Assembly: GCF_024505145.1 (NCBI RefSeq)
Contig: NZ_JANIAA010000050.1
Location: 1-64,000 of the forward strand
Length of the DNA stretch: 64,000 nt
Source of the DNA: Streptomyces rugosispiralis
GTDB lineage: Bacteria > Actinomycetota > Actinomycetes > Streptomycetales > Streptomycetaceae
Reading direction: 5' to 3'
The position numbers and the translations under genes are program-made. The notes under the pieces are model-generated. The model was not told the DNA's origin and made no database searches. It saw only the letters and a program-made list of their open reading frames with translations. Within the stretch, counting starts at the first letter, position 1. Each line of letters opens with the position of its first letter. Below, piece after piece: positions 7,751 through 17,402 of the stretch.

Positions 7751-10020
7751 TTGGCGCCCGCGGCGGAGCCGCTGTCGGACGCAGCGTCCTTCGTCTGGGG
7801 CTTGGCCTCGGCCTTCGCCTCGTCCGCCTCGGCGCCCTCCTCGTCCTCGATGACGGGGATGAGGGAGAGCTTGCCGCGCTGGTCGATCTCGGCGATCTCG
7901 ACCTGGACCTTGGCGCCGACCTTCAGCACGTCCTCGACGTTCTCCACGCGCTTGCCACCGGCGAGCTTGCGGATCTGCGAGATGTGCAGCAGGCCGTCCT
8001 TGCCCGGGAGCAGGGAGACGAACGCACCGAAGGTGGTGGTCTTCACGACCGTGCCCAGGTAGCGCTCGCCGACCTCCGGCATGGTCGGGTTGGCGATGCC
8101 GTTGATGGTCGCGCGGGCGGCCTCGGCGGCCGGGCCGTCGGCGGCACCGATGTAGATGGTGCCGTCGTCCTCGATGGTGATGTCGGCGCCGGTGTCCTCC
8201 TGGATCTGGTTGATCATCTTGCCCTTGGGGCCGATGACCTCACCGATCTTGTCGACCGGGATCTTCACGGTGATGATCCGCGGCGCGTTGGGGGACATCT
8301 CGTCCGGGACGTCGATGGCCTCGTTCATCACATCGAGGATGTGCAGCCGGGCGTCGCGGGCCTGCTTGAGGGCCGCGGCCAGCACGGACGCCGGAATGCC
8401 GTCCAGCTTGGTGTCCAGCTGCAGCGCGGTGACGAACTGCTTGGTGCCGGCGACCTTGAAGTCCATGTCGCCGAACGCGTCCTCCGCACCGAGGATGTCG
8501 GTGAGGGTGACGTAGTGGGTCTCGCCGTCGATCTCCTGGGAGATCAGGCCCATGGCGATGCCCGCGACCGGGGCCTTCAGCGGCACACCGGCGTTGAGCA
8601 GCGACATCGTCGAGGCACAGACCGACCCCATGGAGGTCGAGCCGTTGGAGCCGAGCGCCTCGGAGACCTGGCGGATGGCGTACGGGAACTCCTCGCGCGT
8701 CGGCAGCACCGGCAGCAGCGCCCGCTCGGCCAGGGCGCCGTGGCCGATCTCGCGGCGCTTGGGGGAGCCGACGCGGCCGGTCTCACCGGTGGAGTACGGC
8801 GGGAAGTTGTAGTTGTGCATGTAGCGCTTGCGGGTCTCGGGCGCGAGGGTGTCCAGCTGCTGCTCCATACGGAGCATGTTCAGCGTGGTGACGCCCAGGA
8901 TCTGGGTCTCGCCGCGCTCGAACAGCGCCGAGCCGTGGACCCGCGGAATCGCCTCGACCTCGGCGGCGAGCGTACGGATGTCCGTGACGCCGCGGCCGTC
9001 GATGCGCTTCTTCTCCTTGATGACGCGCTCGCGCACCACGGTCTTGGTCAGCGCGCGGTACGCGGCGGAGATCTCCTTCTCGCGCCCCTCGAACTGCGGC
9101 AGCAGCTTCTCGGCGGCCACGCCCTTGACGCGGTCCAGCTCGGTCTCGCGCTCCTGCTTGCCCGCGATGGTCAGCGCCTGGGCCAGCTCGTCGCGGACGG
9201 CGGCGGTGAGCGCCTCCAGGACGTCGTCCTGGTAGTCGAGGAAGATCGGGAACTCGGCGGTCGGCTTGGCGGCCTTGGCGGCGAGGTCGGCCTGCGCCTT
9301 GCACAGGACCTTGATGAAGGGCTTCGACGCCTCCAGGCCAGCGGCGACGATCTCCTCGGTGGGAGCCTCGGCACCGTCCTTGACCAGCTGGATGGTCTTG
9401 TCGGTGGCCTCGGCCTCGACCATCATGATCGCGACATCGCCGTCCTCGAGCGCCCGGCCGGCGACGACCATGTCGAAGACGGCCTCCTCCAGCTCGGAGT
9501 GGGTCGGGAAGGCCACCCACTGGCCCTTGATCAGGGCGACGCGGGTGCCACCGATGGGGCCCGAGAAGGGCAGTCCGGCGAGCTGGGTGGAGCAGGAGGC
9601 GGCGTTGATCGCGACCACGTCGTAGAGGTGGTCGGGGTTGAGCGCCATGACCGTCTCGACGACCTGGATCTCGTTGCGCAGGCCCTTCTTGAAGGACGGA
9701 CGCAGCGGGCGGTCGATCAGACGGCAGGTGAGGATCGCGTCCTCGGAGGGGCGGCCCTCACGGCGGAAGAACGAGCCGGGGATGCGCCCCGCCGCGTACA
9801 TCCGCTCCTCGACGTCGACCGTCAGCGGGAAGAAGTCGAGCTGGTCCTTGGGGTTCTTGGAAACGGTGGTGGCCGACAGCACCATGGTGTCGTCGTCCAG
9901 GTAGGCCACGGCCGAACCGGCGGCCTGACGGGCCAGGCGGCCCGTCTCGAAACGGATGGTGCGGGTGCCGAAGGTGCCGTTGTCGATGACCGCTTCGGCG
10001 TAGTGGGTCTCGTTCTCCAC
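7747..10020 (-). CDS. pnp: Polyribonucleotide nucleotidyltransferase (PNPase)
   Basis: The 757 aa protein contains two RNase PH domains, a KH domain (IGPKGKMINQIQEDTG) and an S1 domain (FGAFVSLLPGKDGLLH), with an acidic/Ala-rich tail. PNPase degrades RNA phosphorolytically; in Streptomyces it is also reported to synthesise heteropolymeric RNA tails. The GTG start at 10020 has an AGAGGAGA site about 8 bases upstream and matches the family start (ENETHYAEAV). The downstream M16 gene is translationally coupled. rpsO lies upstream across a 404-bp intergenic region that contains a terminator-like hairpin. Confidence 0.97.
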   Translation of the reverse strand: MENETHYAEAVIDNGTFGTRTIRFETGRLARQAAGSAVAYLDDDTMVLSATTVSKNPKDQLDFFPLTVDVEERMYAAGRIPGSFFRREGRPSEDAILTCRLIDRPLRPSFKKGLRNEIQVVETVMALNPDHLYDVVAINAASCSTQLAGLPFSGPIGGTRVALIKGQWVAFPTHSELEEAVFDMVVAGRALEDGDVAIMMVEAEATDKTIQLVKDGAEAPTEEIVAAGLEASKPFIKVLCKAQADLAAKAAKPTAEFPIFLDYQDDVLEALTAAVRDELAQALTIAGKQERETELDRVKGVAAEKLLPQFEGREKEISAAYRALTKTVVRERVIKEKKRIDGRGVTDIRTLAAEVEAIPRVHGSALFERGETQILGVTTLNMLRMEQQLDTLAPETRKRYMHNYNFPPYSTGETGRVGSPKRREIGHGALAERALLPVLPTREEFPYAIRQVSEALGSNGSTSMGSVCASTMSLLNAGVPLKAPVAGIAMGLISQEIDGETHYVTLTDILGAEDAFGDMDFKVAGTKQFVTALQLDTKLDGIPASVLAAALKQARDARLHILDVMNEAIDVPDEMSPNAPRIITVKIPVDKIGEVIGPKGKMINQIQEDTGADITIEDDGTIYIGAADGPAAEAARATINGIANPTMPEVGERYLGTVVKTTTFGAFVSLLPGKDGLLHISQIRKLAGGKRVENVEDVLKVGAKVQVEIAEIDQRGKLSLIPVIEDEEGAEADEAKAEAKPQTKDAASDSGSAAGAK

Positions 10021-10424
10021 CAGGGAAATCTCCTCTTCTGCGTCCCTCGTCCGTGTGACGGTGGACGGTGGTGGAGCAGCGCCCCGGGCCTTACTGGCCG
10101 GCGGCCGGGCCGGTCTTCGATCGAAGCCACCGGAATTGCCAGTTCCGGGAGCCACTACCGAGGACCGGCTCCTGTGGCGCCGGTGCGGCGGGAATGAGGC
10201 GCTCCTCCTCGTTCGTTATGGCGTTGTTGGGACCAGACTACAAAGCTTCGGCCGTCATCACGACGGCTGTACTGTCCGTCCCCTACGGTACGTAGCGATG
10301 ACACTACGCACCGGCGTGAAGACCGTACGGGTCACGGTCGGCCGACCTTTGGCTGAAACCGTACGGCGCCACCTATGGCAAAGGGAGCGGCCCCCGTCGC
10401 GGGAACCGCTCCCTCCTCGGCGTC
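10021..10424 (-). promoter_or_regulatory. rpsO-pnp intergenic region and pnp leader
   Basis: This 404-bp stretch has no gene. It holds the rpsO hairpin (10383-10415) and a second stem-loop (10251-10256 with 10262-10267, 5-base loop). In S. coelicolor this interval is known to contain pnp promoters and an RNase III-cleaved hairpin used in pnp autoregulation. I can see hairpins but cannot place promoters with confidence. Confidence 0.6.
10383..10415 (-). terminator. Hairpin downstream of rpsO
   Basis: A perfect 9-bp stem (10383-10391 with 10407-10415) and a 15-base loop begin about 10 bases beyond the rpsO stop. By analogy with the characterised Streptomyces rpsO-pnp region it may be a partial terminator and/or an RNase III target, allowing read-through into pnp. 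Confidence 0.7.
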
Positions 10425-10712
10425 CTACTTTGCGCCCGCCGCACCCCGGCGGATGCCCAGGCGCTCGACCAGCGCACGGAAGCGCGTGATGTCCTTCTTC
10501 GCCAGGTACTGCAGCAGGCGGCGGCGCTGGCCGACCAGGAGCAGCAGACCCCGGCGGGAGTGGTGGTCGTGCTTGTGGGTCTTGAGGTGCTCGGTGAGGT
10601 CGGAGATGCGGCGCGTGAGCAGCGCGACCTGGACCTCGGGGGAGCCGGTGTCGCCCTCCTTGGTGGCGAACTCGGTCATGATCTGCTTCTTGGTAGCGGC
10701 GTCGAGCGACAC
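10425..10712 (-). CDS. rpsO: 30S ribosomal protein S15
   Basis: The 95 aa protein is full length for S15 and has the family segments TGSPEVQVALLTRRI, HKHDHHSRRGL and RRLLQYL. It binds the central domain of 16S rRNA early in 30S assembly. The GTG start at 10712 has an AAGGAG site 6 bases upstream. pnp lies downstream, the usual bacterial arrangement. Confidence 0.98.
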   Translation of the reverse strand: MSLDAATKKQIMTEFATKEGDTGSPEVQVALLTRRISDLTEHLKTHKHDHHSRRGLLLLVGQRRRLLQYLAKKDITRFRALVERLGIRRGAAGAK

Positions 10713-10921
10713 TCGGTACTCCTTGCTTTCGTCATCAGCCGCCGAGTGCCCCTGGTCGTTGTCTCAGGGGATCTTCCGTGACTCGGGAGGCGGGGTCCGC
10801 TGGGCGCTGTCTCCCGAGACTCGGAAGCCTCCGGGGACGCGTACGCAAACGGCCAGCACACAGGGTACCAGCGTCGGAGGCCGCCGGGGTCGTGGGTGCC
10901 CCGGTGGGGGTGTGAGCGGGG
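10713..10921 (-). promoter_or_regulatory. Upstream region of rpsO with two stem-loops
   Basis: Between the last kinase gene and rpsO lie a short stem-loop (10749-10754 with 10765-10770) and a larger imperfect one (8-bp core 10782-10789 with 10811-10818, extendable across 10777-10825). The larger may terminate kinase-operon transcription. The smaller is in the probable rpsO leader, where S15-type feedback structures can occur. No promoter boxes are convincing. Confidence 0.35.
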
Positions 10922-12976
10922 CTAGAAGACCGGCATCGCGGTGAGGGTGCCGGACTGCAGAGCGAACACCCGGTTCCCGGCCGCCGCGAGCCGCCAGCCT
11001 CCCTCGGCCCCCGGGGCGTACGGCCAGGCGGCGCTTCCGCTGCGGACGTCGACCGCCACCACGCCCTGGTCCCCGCGCTCGTCGAGGGCCGCCCACACAC
11101 TGCCACCCTCGGCGACGGGAGCGTCAAGGGGGTGGTCGTCGGACGCGAACGGCAGCGTCCACATCTCCGCCCCGTCCCCCGCCCGCCGCGCCGAGAGGTC
11201 GGTGCCGTCCACGGCGTACACCACGCCCTTCCGCACGGCCGGTGCGGTCCAGCCGGTCCCGCCCTGACCGGCATGGGCCCACTTCTGCTCGCCGCTCGCC
11301 AGGGCAAGGGCTCTCAGGCTCTTCCCGCCGAGGTAGACGACGCCGTCCGCGACGGCGGGGGCGAGGGCCGCGGGGGACCCCTGCTCGCGGGGGCCCCAGG
11401 CGGTCCCGCCCGTACGGGTGTCGAGGGCGGCCACGCCGCCGTTCGATCCGTGGATCACCAGACGGCCGTCGGCGACCGCTGCCCGCGCGGGTGCCCTGGC
11501 GGATGTGGCCACGGGCGCCGGGACGGTCCACAGCGTGCGGTGCGAGGTGAGGTCCACGGCGCGTATCCGACCGCCGCGGGTGGCCAGGTAGGCCGCGCTC
11601 TCGTCGGCGCCCAGCAGCACCGCCGCGTCGGCACCCGGCACCGACCACCGCTTCCTGCCGTCCTTGGTGCCCAGCCCGAGCAGGGCCCCCTTGGCGTCGG
11701 CGGTAAGGATGACGTCGTCGGACTCGGCGAGCACCCGGGCGGTGGTGGCGGCCGTGGGCTCGGAGGTCCACCGCCGCTTCCCGTTCCGCACGTCGTACCC
11801 GCGCAGCGCGCCGCTGGGGGTCGCGACGACCACGAGGTCGTGGACGGGCAGCGGAGCGGGCAGATCGGTGCCGGAGCCCTCGGCGACGCGGACCGGACCC
11901 CACAGCGGCTGTGGCGCCGTTCCTTCGTCATAGCGCGACAGCGGCTCGGCCTCCCAGGGCCGCCCGCCGGCCTCCTCGTCGCCGCGCAGCAGCCACCACG
12001 CGACGCCTCCGCCACCCGCCGCGAGCACTGCGCCGCCCGCGGCGAGCGTGCCGATGAGCCGCCGCCGGGAGGGGCCCGTACGGTCGCCGGGCAGGGCGGC
12101 CATGCGCCGGGCGTCCGCCTCGCGCCGCGCGATGTCCTGCGCGAGCGGTCCGCTCCTCCAGACCCGGTCCGCGCCCCGGGGCGGCGCCAGCGCCTGACCG
12201 ATCCGGTCAAGCCCGGGCCGGGCCCCGGCGTCCTTGGCCAGACAGGGCTCGACCAGGGACCGCAGCGCCCCCGGCACCGCGCCCAACTCCGGCTCGCCGT
12301 GCACCACCTGGTACTGCACGGCGGCCACATGGCCGCCCTCGTAGACCGGCCGCCCGCCCGCCGCGTAGGCGAGGACGACTCCGAGGGAGAACACATCGCC
12401 CGCTGGGCCGGTCCGCTGCCCCAGGACCTGCTCGGGCGGGGCGTAGCCGGGGGTGGCGACGGTCTGCCCGGTGGTGGTCAGCGTCAGCCCGTGCTCGGGC
12501 CGGGCGATCCCGAAGTCGATGACCCTGGGGCCGCGGGAGGTGAGCACGATGTTGGACGGTTTGAGGTCGCGGTGGACCAGCCCGGCACCGTGGATGTCGT
12601 GGAGCGTACGGACGAGCGCCGCTCCCAACGCCCTTACGGCGGGCTCCTCCAGGGCCCCGTACCGCTCCACGGCCTGGTCGAGCGTGGGCCCGGCGAGGAA
12701 CTCCGTGGCGATCCACGGCCGCCCGCCCTCGGTCCGCGCCGCGAGCACCCGCGCCACCCCGTCGCCCCGCACGGCCTGGGCCGCGTGCGCCTCGCGCACG
12801 AAACGCTGGGCCATATGGGGGTCATGGGCCACCTCGGGCCGCAGTACCTTGATCGCCGCGATCCGGCCCTCGGAATCCCGCCCCAGGTAGACCTGGCCCA
12901 TGCCGCCCGCGCCCAGAACGCCGATGAGGCGGTACGGGCCCAGGCGCAGCGGATCGCCGGTGCCAAGGGGTTTCAT
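10922..12976 (-). CDS. Membrane Ser/Thr protein kinase with C-terminal PQQ-type beta-propeller (intact catalytic motifs)
   Basis: The 684 aa protein has a Hanks-type kinase domain at about residues 13-262: glycine loop GAGGMG (22-27), ATP lysine AIK (Lys43), catalytic loop HRDLKPSN (135-142), DFG (154-156) and a TPGYAPPE activation end. A membrane span sits near 307-330 after a basic RRR, which puts the C-terminal half outside. That half has repeated strands such as LRGYDVRNGKRRW and VAALDTRTGGTAW, the PQQ/WD40-like propeller pattern. It is the last of four tandem kinase-fold genes below eccD. It should be an active membrane kinase sensing an external ligand; ligand and targets are unknown. 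Confidence 0.92.
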   Translation of the reverse strand: MKPLGTGDPLRLGPYRLIGVLGAGGMGQVYLGRDSEGRIAAIKVLRPEVAHDPHMAQRFVREAHAAQAVRGDGVARVLAARTEGGRPWIATEFLAGPTLDQAVERYGALEEPAVRALGAALVRTLHDIHGAGLVHRDLKPSNIVLTSRGPRVIDFGIARPEHGLTLTTTGQTVATPGYAPPEQVLGQRTGPAGDVFSLGVVLAYAAGGRPVYEGGHVAAVQYQVVHGEPELGAVPGALRSLVEPCLAKDAGARPGLDRIGQALAPPRGADRVWRSGPLAQDIARREADARRMAALPGDRTGPSRRRLIGTLAAGGAVLAAGGGGVAWWLLRGDEEAGGRPWEAEPLSRYDEGTAPQPLWGPVRVAEGSGTDLPAPLPVHDLVVVATPSGALRGYDVRNGKRRWTSEPTAATTARVLAESDDVILTADAKGALLGLGTKDGRKRWSVPGADAAVLLGADESAAYLATRGGRIRAVDLTSHRTLWTVPAPVATSARAPARAAVADGRLVIHGSNGGVAALDTRTGGTAWGPREQGSPAALAPAVADGVVYLGGKSLRALALASGEQKWAHAGQGGTGWTAPAVRKGVVYAVDGTDLSARRAGDGAEMWTLPFASDDHPLDAPVAEGGSVWAALDERGDQGVVAVDVRSGSAAWPYAPGAEGGWRLAAAGNRVFALQSGTLTAMPVF

Positions 12977-13045
12977 GGGAGAGGTCTCCTGGTCGATGAG
13001 GGGTTGATCGGGGCGGCGAGGCGGCGGTGCGGGCCAGGCGCCGGG

Positions 13046-15238
13046 TCATTCCAGCGGGATGGCGCACACGGTCTTGCCATTGGTGATGACGACCAGGCCC
13101 GCGTGGCGGTGTGCCCGCATCACGGAGGCGGACATGCCGTCCTTGTCACCGGAGGGCCCCTGGAAGGTCCACGCCGTGCGATGGGTGCGGAGGTCGACGG
13201 CCCTGGCCCAGCGATCCTTCTCCGGTGAGGCGTAGAAGTACTTCTCGCCGACGACCGGAGTGGATTCATAGGCTTCGGAGGAGGCCGCCTGGTGGGCCGC
13301 CCCCTTCTCCTGCCACAGCAGCCGCCCGCTCTTCGCGTCCAGCGCGACGAGGCCGCTCCTCCGCTCGACGCTGTAGACCACACCGTCCTTGACGACCGGC
13401 GGGCCGTAGTGCTCCATCCGCGGGTCGTAGCTCTCCCCGGTTGTGCGCTCCGCGCCGAACCGCCATGCGGTCGCGCCGTCGGTGGTGCGCAGCGCGATGA
13501 GCTCCCGGCCACCGGTGAACACATGCTCGTCGGCGGCGGCGAAGGCCCTGTCCAGGGAGATCACCGCGTCGGATCCGAGCGGAATCCGCTTCGACCAGCG
13601 CTGGGCCCCGCGGTGGGGGTCGATGGCGATGGCCTCCTCCCCCGAGAAGCGCAGGAGTGTCGCACCGGCGGATGCCGCGGCGACGGGGTCGCTGGTACCC
13701 GCGGCGATGGCACGGGCCCAGAGCCGCTTCCCCGTACGCAGGTTGACGGCCAGACGCTGCTCGCCGCCCTTGGCGTATGCCTCGGAGAACAAGGTGCCGT
13801 CCATCACGGCGAGGAGTTTCGGTTCGAGGCCCAAGGAGCGGGAGCGAGCGATCGGGGTCTTGAGATTGCCCGTCTCGAGGTCGACGGGAGCGATCGCGGT
13901 GGCGCCGCTCTCGTCGTCCGCCTCACAGGCGAGGAGCCGGTCCCCGTCGACGACGACGGGGAGGGTCCGGTCGCTCTCCCCGCGCTTCTCACCGGTCTCC
14001 GCGTCCACGCACAGGAACCCGTTGTCGTGGACGATGACGACATGGTCGCCGACGATCAGGGTCTCGAGGTCCGTGGTCGCCCCGGGGACGGACACCTTCC
14101 ACACCAGACGCGGACCCACACCGGCAGGGCGGCGGGTGGAGCGGGGCGCCGCGTCCGTACCGCCGCTGGATTCCTCGGGGCCGAGCCAGGCCCACGCCCC
14201 GGCCGCCCCACCGGCGACGAGCGCGCCGCCGCCCACTGCCGCGATCAGCTTCCGCCGGGAGAGCGCTGCTCCCACCCGGCGCGGCCAAGCGGTTTCGGTG
14301 CGGTGCTCCGGCTCCCGGGGAGCCGGGAGCCTGCTGGGCGGGGCCTCCCATACGACCGTGCAGCGCCGGGCGATATCGGCGAGGACCACATCCGGCAACT
14401 GGTCCGCGAACCGCCGGAGGTCACCCGCGTGATGGGCGCCCGTACGAAGCCGCTCTCCCAGCTCCAGGGTGCCGGGCCGCTGCCGGGGATCCTTGGCGAA
14501 GCACGGCTCCAGTACGGTGCGCAATCCCCCCGGCAGCCCGGACAGGTCGGGGTCGGTGTACCGCACCCGGTAGAGCAGATCCGCGGGCTGTCCGCCGCCG
14601 AAGGGCGGGCGGCCGGTGGCCGCGAAGACGAGCACTCCGGCGAGGGCGAACACATCGCCAGCGGCGGTGTGTTCACCACCGGAGACCTGTTCCGGCGACA
14701 TATAGGCGGGCGTTCCGGCCGCCGCGCCCGTACGGGTGAGCCGGTCGTCGCCCACCGCGCGGGCGATGCCGAAGTCGATGACCTTGGGGCCGAGCGCGGT
14801 CAGCAGGACGTTGGAGGGCTTGAGGTCGCGGTGGACCACATCGGACCTGTGCAGCTGGGCGAGCGCGTCGCACAGGCCGGCTCCCAGCGCCCGTACGGCC
14901 TGCTCGGGCAGCGGCCCGGCGAGGGCGACCGCGTCGTCGAGCGGCGGGCCGAGGACGTATTCGGTGGCCAGCCAGGGCGTTGGAGCCAGCGGATCGGCGT
15001 CGACGACCTGTGCGCCGTACTGTCCGCCGATGACGCGTGCCGCGTCGGTCTCCAGCCGGAACCGGGTGCGGAATTCGGCCTGCTCGGCGTAGTGCGTGTG
15101 CACGGTCTTCAGGGCGACCATCCGTCCCTTGGGCGAGCGGCCCAGATAGACCGTGCCCATTCCGCCCCCGCCGAGCCGGGCGAGAAGGGTGTACGAACCG
15201 AGGGCTCGCGGATCGTCGTGGGTGAGGGGAGAGACCAT
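13046..15238 (-). CDS. Membrane Ser/Thr protein kinase with C-terminal PQQ-type beta-propeller (intact catalytic motifs)
   Basis: From the ATG at 15238 the protein is 730 aa. Kinase motifs are complete: GGGGMG (23-28), Lys44 in VALK, HRDLKPSN (136-143), DFG (155-157) and TPAYMSPEQ. A span near residues 331-352 follows SRRK, then a propeller-type region with repeats such as LVALDAKSGRLLW and RAVDLRTHRTAW. The start lies 11 bp after the stop of the upstream pseudokinase gene, so the two are co-transcribed. A longer in-frame extension to 15511 overlaps that upstream gene and is not supported. It belongs to the same subfamily as its three neighbours. Confidence 0.92.
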   Translation of the reverse strand: MVSPLTHDDPRALGSYTLLARLGGGGMGTVYLGRSPKGRMVALKTVHTHYAEQAEFRTRFRLETDAARVIGGQYGAQVVDADPLAPTPWLATEYVLGPPLDDAVALAGPLPEQAVRALGAGLCDALAQLHRSDVVHRDLKPSNVLLTALGPKVIDFGIARAVGDDRLTRTGAAAGTPAYMSPEQVSGGEHTAAGDVFALAGVLVFAATGRPPFGGGQPADLLYRVRYTDPDLSGLPGGLRTVLEPCFAKDPRQRPGTLELGERLRTGAHHAGDLRRFADQLPDVVLADIARRCTVVWEAPPSRLPAPREPEHRTETAWPRRVGAALSRRKLIAAVGGGALVAGGAAGAWAWLGPEESSGGTDAAPRSTRRPAGVGPRLVWKVSVPGATTDLETLIVGDHVVIVHDNGFLCVDAETGEKRGESDRTLPVVVDGDRLLACEADDESGATAIAPVDLETGNLKTPIARSRSLGLEPKLLAVMDGTLFSEAYAKGGEQRLAVNLRTGKRLWARAIAAGTSDPVAAASAGATLLRFSGEEAIAIDPHRGAQRWSKRIPLGSDAVISLDRAFAAADEHVFTGGRELIALRTTDGATAWRFGAERTTGESYDPRMEHYGPPVVKDGVVYSVERRSGLVALDAKSGRLLWQEKGAAHQAASSEAYESTPVVGEKYFYASPEKDRWARAVDLRTHRTAWTFQGPSGDKDGMSASVMRAHRHAGLVVITNGKTVCAIPLE

Positions 15239-15249
15239 CGGTATCCGTA

Positions 15250-17379
15250 TCAGTCCACTGGCAGGGCGTAGAGGATGGTGCCGTTCAGGACGAGGACGAT
15301 TCCGGGCGCGACGCCGACGACCTGGCCCGGCACGGCGGCTCGTTGGCCCTTCCCGGCGAGCGCCGACCGCCATCGCGGCGAGCCGTCCGCCGCGTCCAGG
15401 GCCTCGATCTCCGCGTCGGTCACCTGGAGGACCGTGGCGCCCGAGTGGCTGACCGCGGTCTCGCCCCTCGTCCACGAGGACTCCAGGGGGACGGCACTGC
15501 GGCGCCGCCAACGCGTGCTGCCGGTGCGCACATCGACGGCATAGGTGGTGGCGCGGGAATCGGTGGCGTACACCGCCTGCCCATGAGCGGCCGGAGTGCC
15601 GGACACCCTTCCCCTGGTCGCGACCCGCCAGCGCGCCTTACCGTCGGCGAGGTGATACCCCCTCAGCATGTGCTCGTCGCAGGAGACCAGGAGACCTCCC
15701 GGAGCCACCAGACGCCGCTCGGCGCTCTCGTCCTTCATCTCGGCGAATTCTCGCGTCCACAGCTTCCGGCCGCTGCGGCGGTCGAGGGCCAGATACGAGG
15801 AGGTGCGCTCGCCGTCGTCCTCGTCCCCTTGGCTCGGCAGCAGGAGCCTGGAGCCGAGCAGAAGCGCGGTGGTGTTGCCGTCTCCCCGATACGGAGCGGG
15901 GAGCGGCGCACGCCATATCTCCTTGCGCCGCACGGAGTCGTAGCAGACCACCGCGTGGTCCTCGGTCCCCGTGCCCCCACTCGCGTACTTCCTGGTCAGG
16001 AACCAGCAGATGTCCTTGTCGGCCGCGAGGAATTGGTAGATCGCCGGGCCCTCCACTCCGTCGTACCGCCGCTCCACCCCCTTGATGCGGCCCGTGGCGA
16101 GTGAGACCACGGAGAAGGCCGAGGTGTCCGGGGAGACGAAGGTGCCGTTGCCGAGCAGGGTGAGGGCGGACATGGGATAGAGCTTGTCGCGCGACCAGAT
16201 CTTCTTGCCGGTCCGGAGATTGAGCGCGGTCACGGAGTCGGCGGTCCAGACAAGGGCGGTTTTGCCACGCCAGAGCAGCGGTGTCTGCTGTGGCTCGCTC
16301 CCGAGGTCGTGGCGCCACAGCGGAGCGGGCGCGATCCCGCGCCGAGCGGACGTCTCCCCCGATCCCGTCCCCTCGCCGACCGCCCGCCAGCCGGCCGCTC
16401 CGCCCGCTCCGAGCACGAGGCCGACCGCTCCGGAGAGGCCACCGACGACCACGGCGCGCCGGGAGCGAACCTGCGGTGGGGTGGCAGCCGCCTCCTCGGT
16501 GAGCGCGTGGGCGGACATGGGAGCCCGCGGCGGATAGGCCGCGGCCTGCCGGGCAAGGGCGGTCGCCACGGCGTCGGGCAGACGGCCGACGGCTTCGGGG
16601 GCCGATGCCGCCCGGAGTTCCCGGGCTACCGTGCCCGGCCGGGGCCGCTGCCCGGGATCCTGGGCGAGACAGACCGCGAGCAGCTCTCTCAGCCCATCCG
16701 GCAGTGCCGCGCGCATCCCCTCGGCCACGTCCCGGCGGCCCGTCGCGGCGTAGCAGAGCACGGCGCCCAGCGCGTAGACATCTCCCGCCGGGCTGGGGCG
16801 TTCACCCGCTCGCTGCTCCGGCGGCAGGGAGCAGGCATCGACCCCGGGCGACGCCCCTTGGTCCGGGCCGTTCAGCGCCGCCGCTCGCGCCAGTCCGTAC
16901 CCGGTCAGCCGGGGCCCGTCCGTCATGAGCAGTGTGGCCTGCGGCGAGATCCCGGCGTGTACGAGGCCACCCGCATGCCAGTTCGCGAGGGCGTGCGCGA
17001 GGACCGCACCGAGTGCGCGCACCGTGGGTTCGGGCAGCGGACCGTCGTACGCGGCCAGCGCCGCGGGAAGCGGCAGGGCGGGGAAGCAGGCGTAGGCGAC
17101 CCAGGGGAGATCCGCGTCCGGCCCGGCGACGTCGATCACGGGGGCCGCCCAACCCCCGGTCAGGCGACGGGAGTTCTCGCCCTCCGACCGGAACCGCACC
17201 CGGTATCCGGGGTCGTCGGCGAGGGTTTCGTGCGGCAGCATCAGCACGGCCGCGCGGCCGGTGCGGTCGTCCCTGGCGATACGGCGGCGCGCGTCGTCGG
17301 CGTGCCCACCGGCGTCCAGCGTGCCGATGACGCGGTACGGGCCGAGCCGTGTCGGTTCGGCCGGTCGCTGCGGTTCCAT
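15250..17379 (-). CDS. Pseudokinase fused to membrane span and PQQ-type beta-propeller
   Basis: The 709 aa protein starts at an ATG with GGAGGA 4 bases upstream. It aligns with its kinase neighbours (RLGPYRVIGTL at the start; AGDVYALGAVLCYAATGRR in the C lobe), but every catalytic motif is lost: the glycine loop is LDAGGHADDA, the VAIK lysine is replaced in AAVLML, HRDLKPSN reads HAGISPQA (141-148), and DFG reads GYG (160-162). A span near 345-365 precedes a propeller region with strands such as TALNLRTGKKIW and YAVDVRTGSTRW. The frame is intact over its length, so it is a maintained pseudokinase rather than a decaying gene. A role as binding or allosteric partner of the active kinases is inference. 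Confidence 0.88.
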   Translation of the reverse strand: MEPQRPAEPTRLGPYRVIGTLDAGGHADDARRRIARDDRTGRAAVLMLPHETLADDPGYRVRFRSEGENSRRLTGGWAAPVIDVAGPDADLPWVAYACFPALPLPAALAAYDGPLPEPTVRALGAVLAHALANWHAGGLVHAGISPQATLLMTDGPRLTGYGLARAAALNGPDQGASPGVDACSLPPEQRAGERPSPAGDVYALGAVLCYAATGRRDVAEGMRAALPDGLRELLAVCLAQDPGQRPRPGTVARELRAASAPEAVGRLPDAVATALARQAAAYPPRAPMSAHALTEEAAATPPQVRSRRAVVVGGLSGAVGLVLGAGGAAGWRAVGEGTGSGETSARRGIAPAPLWRHDLGSEPQQTPLLWRGKTALVWTADSVTALNLRTGKKIWSRDKLYPMSALTLLGNGTFVSPDTSAFSVVSLATGRIKGVERRYDGVEGPAIYQFLAADKDICWFLTRKYASGGTGTEDHAVVCYDSVRRKEIWRAPLPAPYRGDGNTTALLLGSRLLLPSQGDEDDGERTSSYLALDRRSGRKLWTREFAEMKDESAERRLVAPGGLLVSCDEHMLRGYHLADGKARWRVATRGRVSGTPAAHGQAVYATDSRATTYAVDVRTGSTRWRRRSAVPLESSWTRGETAVSHSGATVLQVTDAEIEALDAADGSPRWRSALAGKGQRAAVPGQVVGVAPGIVLVLNGTILYALPVD

Positions 17380-17402
17380 TCGCTCCTCCGGACAGCCGTG
17401 GC

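Noticed and set aside
7984..10197. 737-codon open frame antisense to pnp
   Set aside because: Composition is a mirror of the PNPase codons (rich in Asp/Gly/Leu/Val without a hydrophobic core); no start signal.
15239..15511. N-terminal extension of the second kinase
   Set aside because: It would overlap the coding end of the upstream pseudokinase by about 260 bases and has no kinase similarity.
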